Source: Saprospiraceae bacterium UBA1994
GTDB taxonomy: Bacteria > Bacteroidota > Bacteroidia > Chitinophagales > Saprospiraceae
DNA: 64,000 bases
Assembly: GCA_002335865.1 (NCBI GenBank)
Contig: DDCY01000012.1
Coordinates: 145,753 to 209,752 of the forward strand
Direction of reading: 5' to 3'
Below are positions 8,182 to 16,675 of the stretch, one piece after another (the stretch's first letter is position 1; each line of letters opens with the position of its first letter). Made by a program: the position numbers and the translations under genes. Under the pieces are notes generated by a model. The model searched no databases and was not told the origin of the DNA. It was given only the letters and a program-made list of their open reading frames with translations.

Positions 8182-9600
8182 ATGGGTAGAAGACATAAAC
8201 GTAAAAAAGTAGTAGAAGATGTAGTGATGACAGGATTAGCTGATAAAGGCAAAGCTGTCGGTAGGGCACCATCAGGCGAAGTACTATTCGTAGATGGAGC
8301 AGTACCGGGTGATGTCGTAGATGTTCTTGTGCTTCGTAAGAAAAAATCTTTTGGGCAAGGAATAGTAAAAGAATTTAAATCCTACTCTGATGATAGAGTA
8401 GAACCTTTTTGCCAACACTTCGATGATTGTGGTGGATGCAAGTGGCAGCACCTCAGCTATGATGCTCAGACCAAGCATAAGCATACGATGGTAGTAGATG
8501 CCATGCGTAAGATAGCTAAGATTTCTACGGAAAATATCTCACCTATCAAAGGCTGTGAAGAAACTAGATACTACCGAAATAAGGTTGAGTACAGTTTTTC
8601 TAATAAAAGATGGATCACTGAAGCAGAAGCTGCTTCAGCAGAAGAGATTATGCAACATCCTGCGTTTGGATTTCACAGAGCTGGCGCTTGGGATAAGATT
8701 ATAGATATACATACTTGTCACTTACAGGATACCTTATCAGATAAAATACGTAATGCGATTCGTGACTATACAATGGAAAATAAGATCACATACTATGATC
8801 CGCGATCACATAAAGGTATGATGCGTAACATGATCGTAAGGAATACTACATTAGGTCATTGGATGGTGATAGTAAGTTTTGGTGAGCCAGAGATGGAAAT
8901 CGCTGAAGGTGTGATGGCGTTCCTCAAAGAATCATTTTCTCAGATTACATCGCTTCATTATGTGATTAATCAAAAGCTGAATGATACTATCTTGGATCAA
9001 GATATTATCCTCTACAAAGGAGATCCGTTTATTATCGAACAGTTAGGTGATTGCAAGTATAATATTGGTCCTAAGTCTTTCTTTCAGACCAATAGCAAAC
9101 AAGCTAAAGTGCTTTATGATGTAGTGAAAGATTATGCGCAACTGGAGTCTGAAATGAATGTATATGATCTTTATACTGGACTGGGGAGTATCGCTCTTTA
9201 TCTTGCTAAAGACTGTAAGCAAATTGTAGGTATCGAAGAGGTGGAACCCGCAATTGTAGATGCCAGAATTAATGCTGCACTTAACGAAACAGAAAATTCT
9301 ATTTTTTATGCAGGTGATGTGAAAGATATACTGACAGAGGCCTTTAGGGATACTCATGGCAGCCCAGATGTAGTCATCACGGATCCTCCGAGAGCAGGTA
9401 TGCATGGTGATGTGATCAATACATTGCTCACACTTGCTGCACCTCGGATCGTATATGTAAGTTGTAATCCTGGAACTCAAGCAAGAGACATAGCTCTATT
9501 ATCAGAGAAATATGATATGGTCAAAATGCAACCAGTAGATATGTTTCCACATACGCATCATATAGAAAATGTGGCTTTATTAGAACTAAAGAAGACGTAA
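8182..9600 (+). CDS. rlmD: 23S rRNA (uracil-C5)-methyltransferase, RlmD/RumA type
   Basis: A 472-residue enzyme that by family methylates C5 of a conserved 23S rRNA uridine (U1939 in E. coli) using S-adenosylmethionine. Seen in order: a basic N-terminus and TRAM RNA-binding domain (about 10-65); cysteines C77, C83 and C86 in a C-x5-C-x2-C pattern plus C179, the expected ligands of a [4Fe-4S] cluster; a Rossmann methyltransferase core with DLYTGLGSIALYLA; the DPPRAG motif; and the catalytic nucleophile Cys428 in VSCNPGT. Length and domains are complete. Bacteroidota may carry several RlmD/RlmC/TrmA-like paralogues, so the exact target base is less certain than the family. The gene follows its own promoter. 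Confidence 0.9.
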   Translation: MGRRHKRKKVVEDVVMTGLADKGKAVGRAPSGEVLFVDGAVPGDVVDVLVLRKKKSFGQGIVKEFKSYSDDRVEPFCQHFDDCGGCKWQHLSYDAQTKHKHTMVVDAMRKIAKISTENISPIKGCEETRYYRNKVEYSFSNKRWITEAEAASAEEIMQHPAFGFHRAGAWDKIIDIHTCHLQDTLSDKIRNAIRDYTMENKITYYDPRSHKGMMRNMIVRNTTLGHWMVIVSFGEPEMEIAEGVMAFLKESFSQITSLHYVINQKLNDTILDQDIILYKGDPFIIEQLGDCKYNIGPKSFFQTNSKQAKVLYDVVKDYAQLESEMNVYDLYTGLGSIALYLAKDCKQIVGIEEVEPAIVDARINAALNETENSIFYAGDVKDILTEAFRDTHGSPDVVITDPPRAGMHGDVINTLLTLAAPRIVYVSCNPGTQARDIALLSEKYDMVKMQPVDMFPHTHHIENVALLELKKT

Positions 9601-9673
9601 GAACACTAAATAAGTGAAAGAAAAGCCAAGCTTTAAAATATAATTAATAAATAGATTCATTTTATAGTAACCC

Positions 9674-10021
9674 ATGTCAGAATTAGAAAAATTCCTTCGA
9701 TTAGAAGAACAGCTCAAGCCTTATATCAAGATGATGTCTCAGGCTGCCGATACAATCATTGTGCAGGAGGTATCTAAGTATCCTATATTCGTTGTACATC
9801 AGCAAGAGGTAAATATTGGAATACCTCTACTCGATAAAGAAACTAATAAAGCACAGTGGTCTATCAATGCTTCTACGCTAGAAGAATTTGTCTCTAAGCA
9901 GATCGTATTCCAAGAGAAGGTGGATGAATTTCGTCAAAACTATAAGAGCCAAGAACAGTATTTATGCGTATTTGCATTGAGTGAATTAGGTGCGCAATTT
10001 ATATATATTCCTAGGGATTAG
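9674..10021 (+). CDS. Small conserved cytoplasmic protein, unknown
   Basis: A 115-residue protein with no signal peptide or membrane segment. It begins with an amphipathic helix (MSELEKFLRLEEQLKPYIK) and seems to alternate helices and strands. I recognise it only as a hypothetical protein of a kind seen in Bacteroidota; no catalytic motif is apparent. It lies 73 bases downstream of rlmD on the same strand and could be co-transcribed. The reading frame is well supported by its length, composition and start context. Confidence 0.7.
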   Translation: MSELEKFLRLEEQLKPYIKMMSQAADTIIVQEVSKYPIFVVHQQEVNIGIPLLDKETNKAQWSINASTLEEFVSKQIVFQEKVDEFRQNYKSQEQYLCVFALSELGAQFIYIPRD

Positions 10022-10215
10022 TCTTATAAATAGGATCATCCCAGTTCAAATATCGTAATTTCTAGACGTATATTAAATCTAACTTACCTTAGATGGCCAA
10101 GTGCATGATTGATATACATCTGTCTCCAAGATCGTATACTATGATAGAATATTTTTATTTTTTTTAGGAAGTACGGGAGGAGTAAGAAAAGGTAGCTTGC
10201 ATTGCACTTCATGTG
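10022..10215. other. Intergenic region upstream of the rfbA promoters
   Basis: This is the first part of a 346-base gap. It is AT-rich, with a run of T residues near 10150-10165. I see no credible gene or structured RNA here; the regulatory elements lie to its right. Confidence 0.4.
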
Positions 10216-10248
10216 TTTGATCAAAAAGTATAAACTTTGATATCTTTG
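10216..10248 (+). promoter_or_regulatory. Distal rfbA promoter (TTTG-N21-TATCTTTG)
   Basis: TTTG at 10216-10219 and TATCTTTG at 10241-10248, with a 21-base spacer, make the closest match to the Bacteroidota consensus promoter in the window. Transcription would start about 115 bases before the rfbA ATG and run through the palindrome at 10261-10280. Confidence 0.65.
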
Positions 10249-10260
10249 CTTTGTGTCGTT

Positions 10261-10280
10261 TATCATATCAAGATATGATA
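10261..10280. promoter_or_regulatory. Perfect 20-base palindromic site between two rfbA promoters
   Basis: TATCATATC and GATATGATA form a perfect 9-base inverted repeat around AA. It begins 12 bases after the distal -7 element and ends 27 bases before the proximal one, where a dimeric repressor could block the first promoter. In RNA it would form a weak AU-rich hairpin. The bound protein is not identifiable. Confidence 0.5.
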
Positions 10281-10307
10281 CCATCTAGTTACTTTATTAG
10301 TGATTTC

Positions 10308-10315
10308 TATCTTTG
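10308..10315 (+). promoter_or_regulatory. Proximal rfbA promoter -7 element (TATCTTTG)
   Basis: A second perfect TAnnTTTG element, identical to the distal one, lies 52 bases before the rfbA ATG. Confidence 0.5.
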
Positions 10316-10367
10316 CGTAAGATTTTAGTATGAAATTTGTTATAAACACGATAATAAATAACTCAAT

Positions 10368-11228
10368 ATGAAAGGAATCATACTCGCTGGAGGACTCGGC
10401 ACTAGATTATATCCACTCACGCTTGCATGCAGTAAGCAGATGATGCCTGTCTATGACAAGCCAATGATCTACTATCCACTCAGTACGTTAATGGGTGCTG
10501 GAATAAATGAGATAGCAATAATTTCCACTCCTGAAGATCTTCCAAATTTTCAGAAGCTACTTGGTGATGGAAAAGACATCGGATGTACGTTTACTTATAT
10601 ACCCCAGTACGAACCTAATGGACTGGCGCAAGCATTTGTACTTGGAGAAGATTTCATTGATGGAGATGATGTGGCGTTGGTGTTAGGAGATAATATCTTT
10701 CATGGTAGTGGTATGATGGACCTTATGCAGTCCTTCAACAAACCTCAAGGTGGAGTAGTATTCGCTTATCAGGTTTCTGATCCTGAACGGTACGGAGTTG
10801 TAGAGTTTGATGATAATAATAATGCTTTATTTATTGAAGAAAAGCCAGAAAATCCAAAATCTAATTTTGCTGTACCTGGCCTCTATTTCTACGACAATAG
10901 TGTAGTAGCAGTGGCTAAAAACCTAAAGCCTAGCCCTAGAGGAGAATACGAAATTACAGATGTCAATAAGTACTATCTCGAAGCTGGAAAACTTAAAGTT
11001 GCTGTATTAAGTAGAGGTGTAGCTTGGTTAGATACAGGTACTCATGACTCTTTAATTCAAGCAGGACAATATATCCAAGTAATAGAGCAGCGTCAAGGAC
11101 TAAAGGTTGGATGTATAGAAGAGGTAGCTTATAGAATGGGGTATATAGATGAAAAGCAACTTAAGGTATTAGGCCATAAATATATCAAGAGCGGATATGG
11201 ATCATATCTCTTGGCCTTGTTAGATTAA
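10368..11228 (+). CDS. rfbA: Glucose-1-phosphate thymidylyltransferase
   Basis: A 286-residue enzyme that condenses dTTP and glucose-1-phosphate to dTDP-glucose, the first step towards dTDP-L-rhamnose and other deoxysugars of surface polysaccharides. The nucleotide-binding motif GGLGTRLYPLT is at residues 8-18, followed by KQMMPVYDKPMIYYPLS, LVLGDNIFHG and IEEKPENPKSNFAVPGLYFYD, all diagnostic of the RmlA family. Length is normal. The usual partners rmlB, rmlC and rmlD are not in the window, so this copy stands alone with its own double promoter. The gene ends about 100 bases before the next start on the same strand. Confidence 0.95.
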   Translation: MKGIILAGGLGTRLYPLTLACSKQMMPVYDKPMIYYPLSTLMGAGINEIAIISTPEDLPNFQKLLGDGKDIGCTFTYIPQYEPNGLAQAFVLGEDFIDGDDVALVLGDNIFHGSGMMDLMQSFNKPQGGVVFAYQVSDPERYGVVEFDDNNNALFIEEKPENPKSNFAVPGLYFYDNSVVAVAKNLKPSPRGEYEITDVNKYYLEAGKLKVAVLSRGVAWLDTGTHDSLIQAGQYIQVIEQRQGLKVGCIEEVAYRMGYIDEKQLKVLGHKYIKSGYGSYLLALLD

Positions 11229-11327
11229 ATATCTCTTATAATTCGATGCAATAAACAGCATTGATATCATAACAAATATAGTACTTTCGCGGTTTCTCAA
11301 GTATAACAATAGATACCAAGTACTTTA

Positions 11328-12422
11328 GTGAGTAATCCAGATAAAAATTTTAACATAGAAGAAGGGAATTCAGTAATGGATTCTATTAGACTGAGCAGAA
11401 TATTAATACCAGCCATCATAGGTATTGGTATCGTTACATATATGATGTATAACCAGTTGGATATGGAAGAATTTGCAAGGATCAATTGGAATGGACATCT
11501 GTTGTTTTGGTTATTTATGGCAGTGATGATGTACGTGCTTCGTCACTTATTCTATGCGGCTAGACTTAGACTGATGTCTGACGAAGTCTTTGGTTGGAAA
11601 AAGTCGATACAGTTGATATTTATCTGGGAATTTGCCTCAGCAGTATCACCTACAAGTGTAGGTGGCTCTGGAGTAGCTTTATTCTTGCTCGCTCAAGAGA
11701 AATTGTCGGCAGGTAAAACGGTGTCTGTAGTTCTATATTCTATGGTATTGGATACCGTGTTCTTTATTATTGGACTACCTCTACTTTACTTAGCATTAGG
11801 TGCGACTATTATACGTCCAGGGATGACTTCTATTACAGACCTTGATGGCTTCGGTTATACATTTATGACGGTATTGGTTATTATGACCTTATATGGTTTG
11901 GTGTTTTTCTATGGATTATTTATGAATCCAAGGAGTATTTATAGGATTCTATTATTTTTCTCAAGGAGGAAAATGCTAAGTAGGTTCAAAAATAGTCTCA
12001 TGAAAACTGCAGAAGATGTTATTGTAACATCAAAACAGTTAGTGCAAAAGCCAATGTCTTATCACATTAAAGCTATGATTCATACGACAGGAGCATGGGT
12101 AACTAGATTTGTAGCGATTAGTTTTATTATAGTAGCCTTGGTTCCGGATACAGGATTAGATATTTTTAATCAACTTACATTATTGGGGAGAGGAGCATCT
12201 ATGCATGTGGTGACAGCTTTTACACCGACGCCTGGAGGATCAGGAGTAGCAGAATATTTATTTGGAGGATTTTATTCAGATTATATATCCGAAGGGATAT
12301 CATCATTAGCGGCATTGATTTGGAGATTAATTACATACTATCCATATCTCATTGTAGGAGTGATCATTGTGCCTATATGGTTTAGTGATATAGTAAAAAG
12401 AAAACGAACTGGAGAATTATAA
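11328..12422 (+). CDS. Flippase-like / LPG-synthase-type multi-spanning membrane protein (UPF0104)
   Basis: A 364-residue integral membrane protein of the UPF0104 (lysylphosphatidylglycerol synthase transmembrane domain) family, with about eight hydrophobic segments. Family-type features are the glycine-rich turn VSPTSVGGSGVALFLL and the later FTPTPGGSGVAEYLF. Members are proposed to move or modify lipids or lipid-linked glycans; the substrate here is unknown. The start used is GTG at 11328; an in-frame ATG at 11376 just before the first membrane segment is a reasonable alternative. A TACTTTCG element at 11282-11289, a variant of the -7 consensus, could drive it. The position after rfbA fits a role in surface glycans, but that is only context. 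Confidence 0.8.
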   Translation: MSNPDKNFNIEEGNSVMDSIRLSRILIPAIIGIGIVTYMMYNQLDMEEFARINWNGHLLFWLFMAVMMYVLRHLFYAARLRLMSDEVFGWKKSIQLIFIWEFASAVSPTSVGGSGVALFLLAQEKLSAGKTVSVVLYSMVLDTVFFIIGLPLLYLALGATIIRPGMTSITDLDGFGYTFMTVLVIMTLYGLVFFYGLFMNPRSIYRILLFFSRRKMLSRFKNSLMKTAEDVIVTSKQLVQKPMSYHIKAMIHTTGAWVTRFVAISFIIVALVPDTGLDIFNQLTLLGRGASMHVVTAFTPTPGGSGVAEYLFGGFYSDYISEGISSLAALIWRLITYYPYLIVGVIIVPIWFSDIVKRKRTGEL

Positions 12423-12441
12423 CATTTATTCATATAGGCTA

Positions 12442-12469
12442 TTGATAATCTCAAAAAAGTTTATTTTCG
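12442..12469 (+). promoter_or_regulatory. Promoter for the 51-residue membrane protein (TTG-N17-TATTTTCG)
   Basis: TTG at 12442-12444 and TATTTTCG at 12462-12469, separated by 17 bases, match the Bacteroidota promoter layout with one change in the -7 element. The TTG could be misread as a start codon of the following frame; reading it as the -33 element places the real start at the ATG at 12505. Confidence 0.5.
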
Positions 12470-12504
12470 CACTGAAATCAAAGTACAGCTACAACTTTAT
12501 TATT

Positions 12505-12660
12505 ATGTCATCTACTACTAAATCAACAGTGAAATACTGGTTATATTTCGCAGTATCTCTTCTACTTACTATTGGATTTTTAATCATCCTTCCTGAGTGG
12601 TTCTGGGTTATGCTTCCGTTTTTATTGACATACTTCGTCCAAGCAATGGATTGGATGTAG
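12505..12660 (+). CDS. 51-residue membrane microprotein, unknown
   Basis: A short protein beginning MSSTTKSTVKYWLYF with two closely spaced hydrophobic stretches (about residues 10-27 and 30-46) broken by PEWFW, so a small helical hairpin in the inner membrane is likely. The ATG at 12505 lies 35 bases after a promoter-like -7 element. The frame could be extended upstream to TTG 12442, but that segment is better explained as promoter. I do not recognise the family. It follows the UPF0104 gene by 82 bases. Confidence 0.6.
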   Translation: MSSTTKSTVKYWLYFAVSLLLTIGFLIILPEWFWVMLPFLLTYFVQAMDWM

Positions 12661-13130
12661 TGGATTTTTGAATATTTTTTATAAATCCCTCATTTTACTA
12701 TTGAAGCCCATTCGGTATTCAAAAATTCTTCTAATACTCAAGTTTTCTTTCATTGTATCAGACAATGGATTTCTTTGTATATAGATTAAAAATCAATTTT
12801 ACAAAACGTAAAAAGTATGTGCAATCCATTTAGGGTTGTGGTACTAAATATTTATGGACTCTGCTTTTTTAAGAGCCGACTATTTATATTGGATAGCAAT
12901 TCAGTATAATTTTTTGCAGGAAAGTTTAAATTATTTTGTCTAGAATTTCATTTTTGTTTTTGTCATAAACTTGTTATATCCCACAAGGATTATACAAGCT
13001 AATAATGCCTATAATCTGTCTTAAGAATCTAATTTCTGTGTAAAAATACTCATCGCGACTACGGGCAGATTTATAATCGTTTTTGGGTTTTGTTAGTAAG
13101 CTAATGAAACCATTCGATTTAACCGTGTTT
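12661..13130. other. Intergenic region before the ftsH 3' end
   Basis: About 470 bases with no credible gene. It contains a hairpin CATTGT-ATCAG-ACAATG at 12751-12767, possibly ending the small membrane-protein transcript, and a weaker ATTTAG-N10-CTAAAT repeat near 12830-12850. An open frame of 66 codons on the minus strand near 12974-13174 looks like chance. Confidence 0.45.
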
Positions 13131-13163
13131 TGCGCCTTGAACAAAAGCGCAGTCAAAAGACTG
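13131..13163 (-). terminator. Terminator-like hairpins after ftsH
   Basis: Downstream of ftsH there is a perfect CAGTC-TTTT-GACTG hairpin (13150-13163) and, partly overlapping it, a TGCGC/GCGCA repeat (13131-13152). On the plus strand the first hairpin is followed by a run of five T residues at 13167-13171, so it could also stop transcription in that direction. Confidence 0.5.
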
Positions 13164-13197
13164 AACTTTTTCAATATTCTTATCTACTAAATCGATA

Positions 13198-15183
13198 CTA
13201 TACTCTCTCATCTGGACTCGGCACCTCGTCGATGGAAGGATTTTCTGGTACTTTAGGTTGATTTGGAACTATAGGCTTGTTTTTATCCTCAAATGGTGAA
13301 TCTCCGATCAATCTAGCTACATCAGATTTCGTCAATACTTCTTTGTCCAATAGTGCCGCAGCTAACAAGTGCAGTTCTTTATTTTTTTCCTCGAGTAACG
13401 ATTGCGCTCTATCGTATTGCTGATCTATCATTTTACGACATTCCTGATCAATCAATCTGGCTGTGTCATCAGAATAGGGCTTACTATATTGGTCCTGTTG
13501 CATACCATAGAATGATACGTTACCTACCTTTTCATTCATACCATATATGGCTACCATGGAGTAGGCCATCTTAGTTACTTGATCGAGATCAGATTGAGCT
13601 CCAGTCGATATCTTATTGAAGATATTCTTCTCTGCGGCTCTACCACCCATTGTCATGCACATCCGATCTAGCAATGCTTCTGTACGAGTAATGTACTCTT
13701 CCTTAGGAAGATATTGAGCATAACCGAGTGTACCCATTCCTCTAGGGACGATTGTCACTTTTACCAAAGGACTAGCATGTTCTAGGTACCACCCACATAT
13801 AGCATGTCCTGCCTCATGGTAGGCTATGATTTCTTTCTCATGCGGTGCTATAAGTTTGTTTTTCTTTTCTAATCCACCTATTACCCTATCTAAAGCGTAG
13901 TTGAAATCATTCATATCTACTTCTGCCTTTCCACGACGTGCGGCGATCAGTGCAGCCTCGTTACATACGTTTGCGATTTCGGCTCCTGCAAATCCAGGTG
14001 TCATCTCTGCTAATTCATATGGCGACATTGTTTCACTTCTCTTAATATTTTTTAGGTGAACCTTGAATATTGCCTCCCTTCCTTTTAAATCTGGTCTATC
14101 GATACCGATCTGTCTGTCAAACCTACCTGGACGCATCAAAGCAGAATCAAGGATGTCAGGACGGTTAGTTGCAGCCATAAGAATTACACCTTTATCAGTG
14201 CTAAATCCATCCATCTCAACTAGTAATTGATTTAGAGTGTTTTCACGCTCATCGTTACCACCCTGCACTGCTCCTTTACCTCTAGCTCTACCAATTGCAT
14301 CGATCTCATCTATGAAGATGATACATGGTGCTTTTTCTCTTGCTTGCTTGAATAGATCTCTTACTCGAGACGCTCCTACTCCGACAAACATTTCTACGAA
14401 GTCAGATCCAGAGATAGAAAAGAAAGGTACTTCTGCTTCTCCAGCAACAGCTTTGGCTAATAAAGTTTTTCCGGTACCGGGAGGCCCCACAAGGAGTACT
14501 CCTTTTGGTATCTTACCACCTAGGGCAGTATATTTTTTCGGATTCTTTAGGAAGTCCACTACCTCCATTACTTCTTCCTTAGCTTCATTAAGGCCTGCTA
14601 CATCAGCAAATGTGACGTTAACCTTAGAATCTTTATTGTCAAATAGAGTAGCCTTTGACTTTCCAATATTGAATATTTGTCCGCCTCCTGGGCCTCCGCC
14701 CCCACTAACTTTTTTCATGATGAATAACCAAATAGCCACCAAGATGAATAATGGAAGTAACCAACTCATTATCGGTGCCAACCAATTGGTCTTAGTTTCC
14801 ATTTTATACGGAACTGCATATCCTGATTCCTTAAGATTTTGCATTTTCTCAAGGAAAAAAGCCATATCCCCAATCTCAAATTGATATTGTGGTTGATTGA
14901 CAGCATAACTGCTTTCTTGGTAGTCAGGCATATCAGTCTTTAAAGCATCTGGAGTAAGATATACATGAGCTATCTGCTTATTGATGACATCCACCCTCTC
15001 TACCTTGTTACCAGCAACTTTTTCTTCGAACTCAGTATATGAGATGTTCTTAGTGCTGTTGTTCATCATTACAGACATATTGATACCCAATATGACAAGT
15101 ATAATGATACCATAAATCCAATACGAGTTGAAGTTTACCTTGTTAGGGGTCTTTTGTGGATCTTTATTTTCGTTATCACTCAT
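13198..15183 (-). CDS. ftsH: ATP-dependent zinc metalloprotease FtsH
   Basis: A 661-residue membrane-anchored AAA+ protease that forms hexamers and degrades damaged or short-lived membrane and cytoplasmic proteins. Membrane segments lie at about 21-40 and 135-156 with a periplasmic domain between them, followed by a glycine-rich linker. Walker A GPPGTGKT is at 233-240, Walker B IIFIDEID at 288-295, the second region of homology is around NRPDILDSALMRPGRFDR, and the zinc motif HEAGH is at 456-460. A Pro-rich acidic tail ends the protein. The gene lies 126 bases downstream of rsfS on the same strand and may share its transcript, an order common in Bacteroidota. All key residues are intact. Confidence 0.97.
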   Translation of the reverse strand: MSDNENKDPQKTPNKVNFNSYWIYGIIILVILGINMSVMMNNSTKNISYTEFEEKVAGNKVERVDVINKQIAHVYLTPDALKTDMPDYQESSYAVNQPQYQFEIGDMAFFLEKMQNLKESGYAVPYKMETKTNWLAPIMSWLLPLFILVAIWLFIMKKVSGGGGPGGGQIFNIGKSKATLFDNKDSKVNVTFADVAGLNEAKEEVMEVVDFLKNPKKYTALGGKIPKGVLLVGPPGTGKTLLAKAVAGEAEVPFFSISGSDFVEMFVGVGASRVRDLFKQAREKAPCIIFIDEIDAIGRARGKGAVQGGNDERENTLNQLLVEMDGFSTDKGVILMAATNRPDILDSALMRPGRFDRQIGIDRPDLKGREAIFKVHLKNIKRSETMSPYELAEMTPGFAGAEIANVCNEAALIAARRGKAEVDMNDFNYALDRVIGGLEKKNKLIAPHEKEIIAYHEAGHAICGWYLEHASPLVKVTIVPRGMGTLGYAQYLPKEEYITRTEALLDRMCMTMGGRAAEKNIFNKISTGAQSDLDQVTKMAYSMVAIYGMNEKVGNVSFYGMQQDQYSKPYSDDTARLIDQECRKMIDQQYDRAQSLLEEKNKELHLLAAALLDKEVLTKSDVARLIGDSPFEDKNKPIVPNQPKVPENPSIDEVPSPDERV

Positions 15184-15309
15184 TTTTTCTTTTATTTTCA
15201 GACTTAAGCCAATATAAACTTGACGTAAACCTTATATCAATCGCTAATAGCAATGGCATTTCCAAAGCCTTAACACTTTTAACGGTCGAATCGTTTAGCC
15301 TGCTAATTA

Positions 15310-15696
15310 TTATAAGTTAGTATATTCAATAATTTCTGCATCATTCCACAGATCTTCCAAATCATAAAACTGACGAGTCTCTGGGTAAAATATATGTACA
15401 ACTGTATTAAAATAATCCACTAATACCCATTTGGCATTGATCATACCTTCTCTATTATCAGGGATAACGCCTAGTTCATCTTTTACTCGCTTGATGACAT
15501 TTCCGGCTAAGGCACTTACTTGCGTAGTAGAGTCACCTTCGCAAATAATAAAAAAGTCAGCCGGAGCTTCAGCGAGATTACGTAAATCTAGAGACACTAT
15601 ATTTTTACCCTTAATATCCTGTATTGCATCTATGATTAGAGGATTGAGCTCTTCTATATCTTGCTGAATTTTATCAGCGATTTCGGATCGTTTCAA
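15310..15696 (-). CDS. rsfS: Ribosomal silencing factor RsfS
   Basis: A 128-residue protein of the RsfS/Iojap family, which binds uL14 on the large ribosomal subunit and blocks subunit joining when nutrients are short. Recognisable elements are DIKGKNIVSLDLR, the ADFFIICEGDSTTQV core and the WVLVDYFNTVVHIFYPETRQFYDLEDLW segment typical of the family. Length is normal. It is divergent from birA, with 64 bases between the two starts, and lies upstream of ftsH in the same direction. Confidence 0.93.
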   Translation of the reverse strand: MKRSEIADKIQQDIEELNPLIIDAIQDIKGKNIVSLDLRNLAEAPADFFIICEGDSTTQVSALAGNVIKRVKDELGVIPDNREGMINAKWVLVDYFNTVVHIFYPETRQFYDLEDLWNDAEIIEYTNL

Positions 15697-15760
15697 ATAT
15701 CTTATTTTTGTTGACCAAAGTAACGTCTATTTAAAGTATCAAAGTTAAACAATTGTTTCG

Positions 15761-16513
15761 ATGCAACGCTCCATTATTATAGGTCGCCCCACCATTACCT
15801 TCGATACTATCGATTCGACTAATGATTACGCTATTTCATTAGTATCAAATAGCAATCCAAACGAGGGAACTGTCATATGGGCGCAATATCAGAGTAAGGG
15901 TCGCGGACAGATTGGCAGTAATTGGAGTGCGGATCCAGGAGTGAGTCTACTAATGTCAGTCATATTGAAACCTAGATTCTTGATGGCCTATCAGCAGTTT
16001 ACACTCAATATATTGGCTTCATTAGCCGTAAGATCTGCCTTGGCAAGCTATGATATAGATACACATATCAAGTGGCCCAACGATATATACATAGATCGCA
16101 AAAAGATTTGTGGTATACTCATCCAGAATGTGTTACAAGGGAAGGGTATTAAAAATGCTATCTTGGGCATAGGTCTCAATGTCAATCAAGATCATTTTGA
16201 CCTACCATTGCCCAATCCAACATCTATGAGAATGGTGTCTGGTACCGTGTTTGATATTGCAGACGTAAAATCTACGGTTTGTATACATTTACAAGAGTAT
16301 TACCACCGATTGATGGAAGATGGTTTTGAGTTGCTGAAGGAAGAATATGTGGAATTACTATATCTCAAGGATGAGGTTAGTGAATATGAAATCGACGAGG
16401 AAGTGGTAAAAGGTAAAATACTTGGAATAACAGATATTGGAAAATTGCAATTGGAGATGGATGGAGGACTAAGGAAATTTAATTTTAGGGAGTTAAAGTA
16501 TTTGCATAAATAG
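15761..16513 (+). CDS. birA: Biotin--[acetyl-CoA-carboxylase] ligase
   Basis: A 250-residue biotin protein ligase that makes biotinyl-AMP and transfers biotin to a lysine of carrier proteins such as the acetyl-CoA carboxylase BCCP. The catalytic motif GRGQIGSNW (GRGRxGxxW class) and the KWPNDIYID segment are intact, as are IDSTNDY near the N-terminus and ILGIGLNVNQ. There is no N-terminal winged helix, so this is the non-regulatory, monofunctional form usual in Bacteroidota. It is transcribed divergently from rsfS. Confidence 0.93.
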   Translation: MQRSIIIGRPTITFDTIDSTNDYAISLVSNSNPNEGTVIWAQYQSKGRGQIGSNWSADPGVSLLMSVILKPRFLMAYQQFTLNILASLAVRSALASYDIDTHIKWPNDIYIDRKKICGILIQNVLQGKGIKNAILGIGLNVNQDHFDLPLPNPTSMRMVSGTVFDIADVKSTVCIHLQEYYHRLMEDGFELLKEEYVELLYLKDEVSEYEIDEEVVKGKILGITDIGKLQLEMDGGLRKFNFRELKYLHK

Positions 16514-16675
16514 ATGAATTATATTCATACAAAGGGCTTTATTCTATTTATTAATAAAATTATATTTTCATAGATATAAAGTACAATTAGAAGAAAAATA
16601 TGCTGGACGTAGCTTTTACTAAACGTATAAACAATCAATAAATTTCTTTGTTTCTAATAGTAGAAAACACTCAAC

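Noticed and set aside
12974..13174. A 66-codon minus-strand frame downstream of ftsH with a weakly hydrophobic start
   Set aside because: Part of it covers the ftsH terminator hairpins, there is no promoter-like element, and the sequence shows no domain; chance frame most likely.
14237..14884. A 215-codon open frame on the plus strand opposite ftsH
   Set aside because: It lies wholly within the antisense of a certain gene, its composition follows the ftsH codons, and no domain is seen.
15751..15763. TTGTTTCG directly before the birA ATG (and a similar TTTTTCG before 36942) as leaderless promoters
   Set aside because: The match to TAnnTTTG is poor, and the element touches the ATG, so the transcription start would fall inside the coding sequence.
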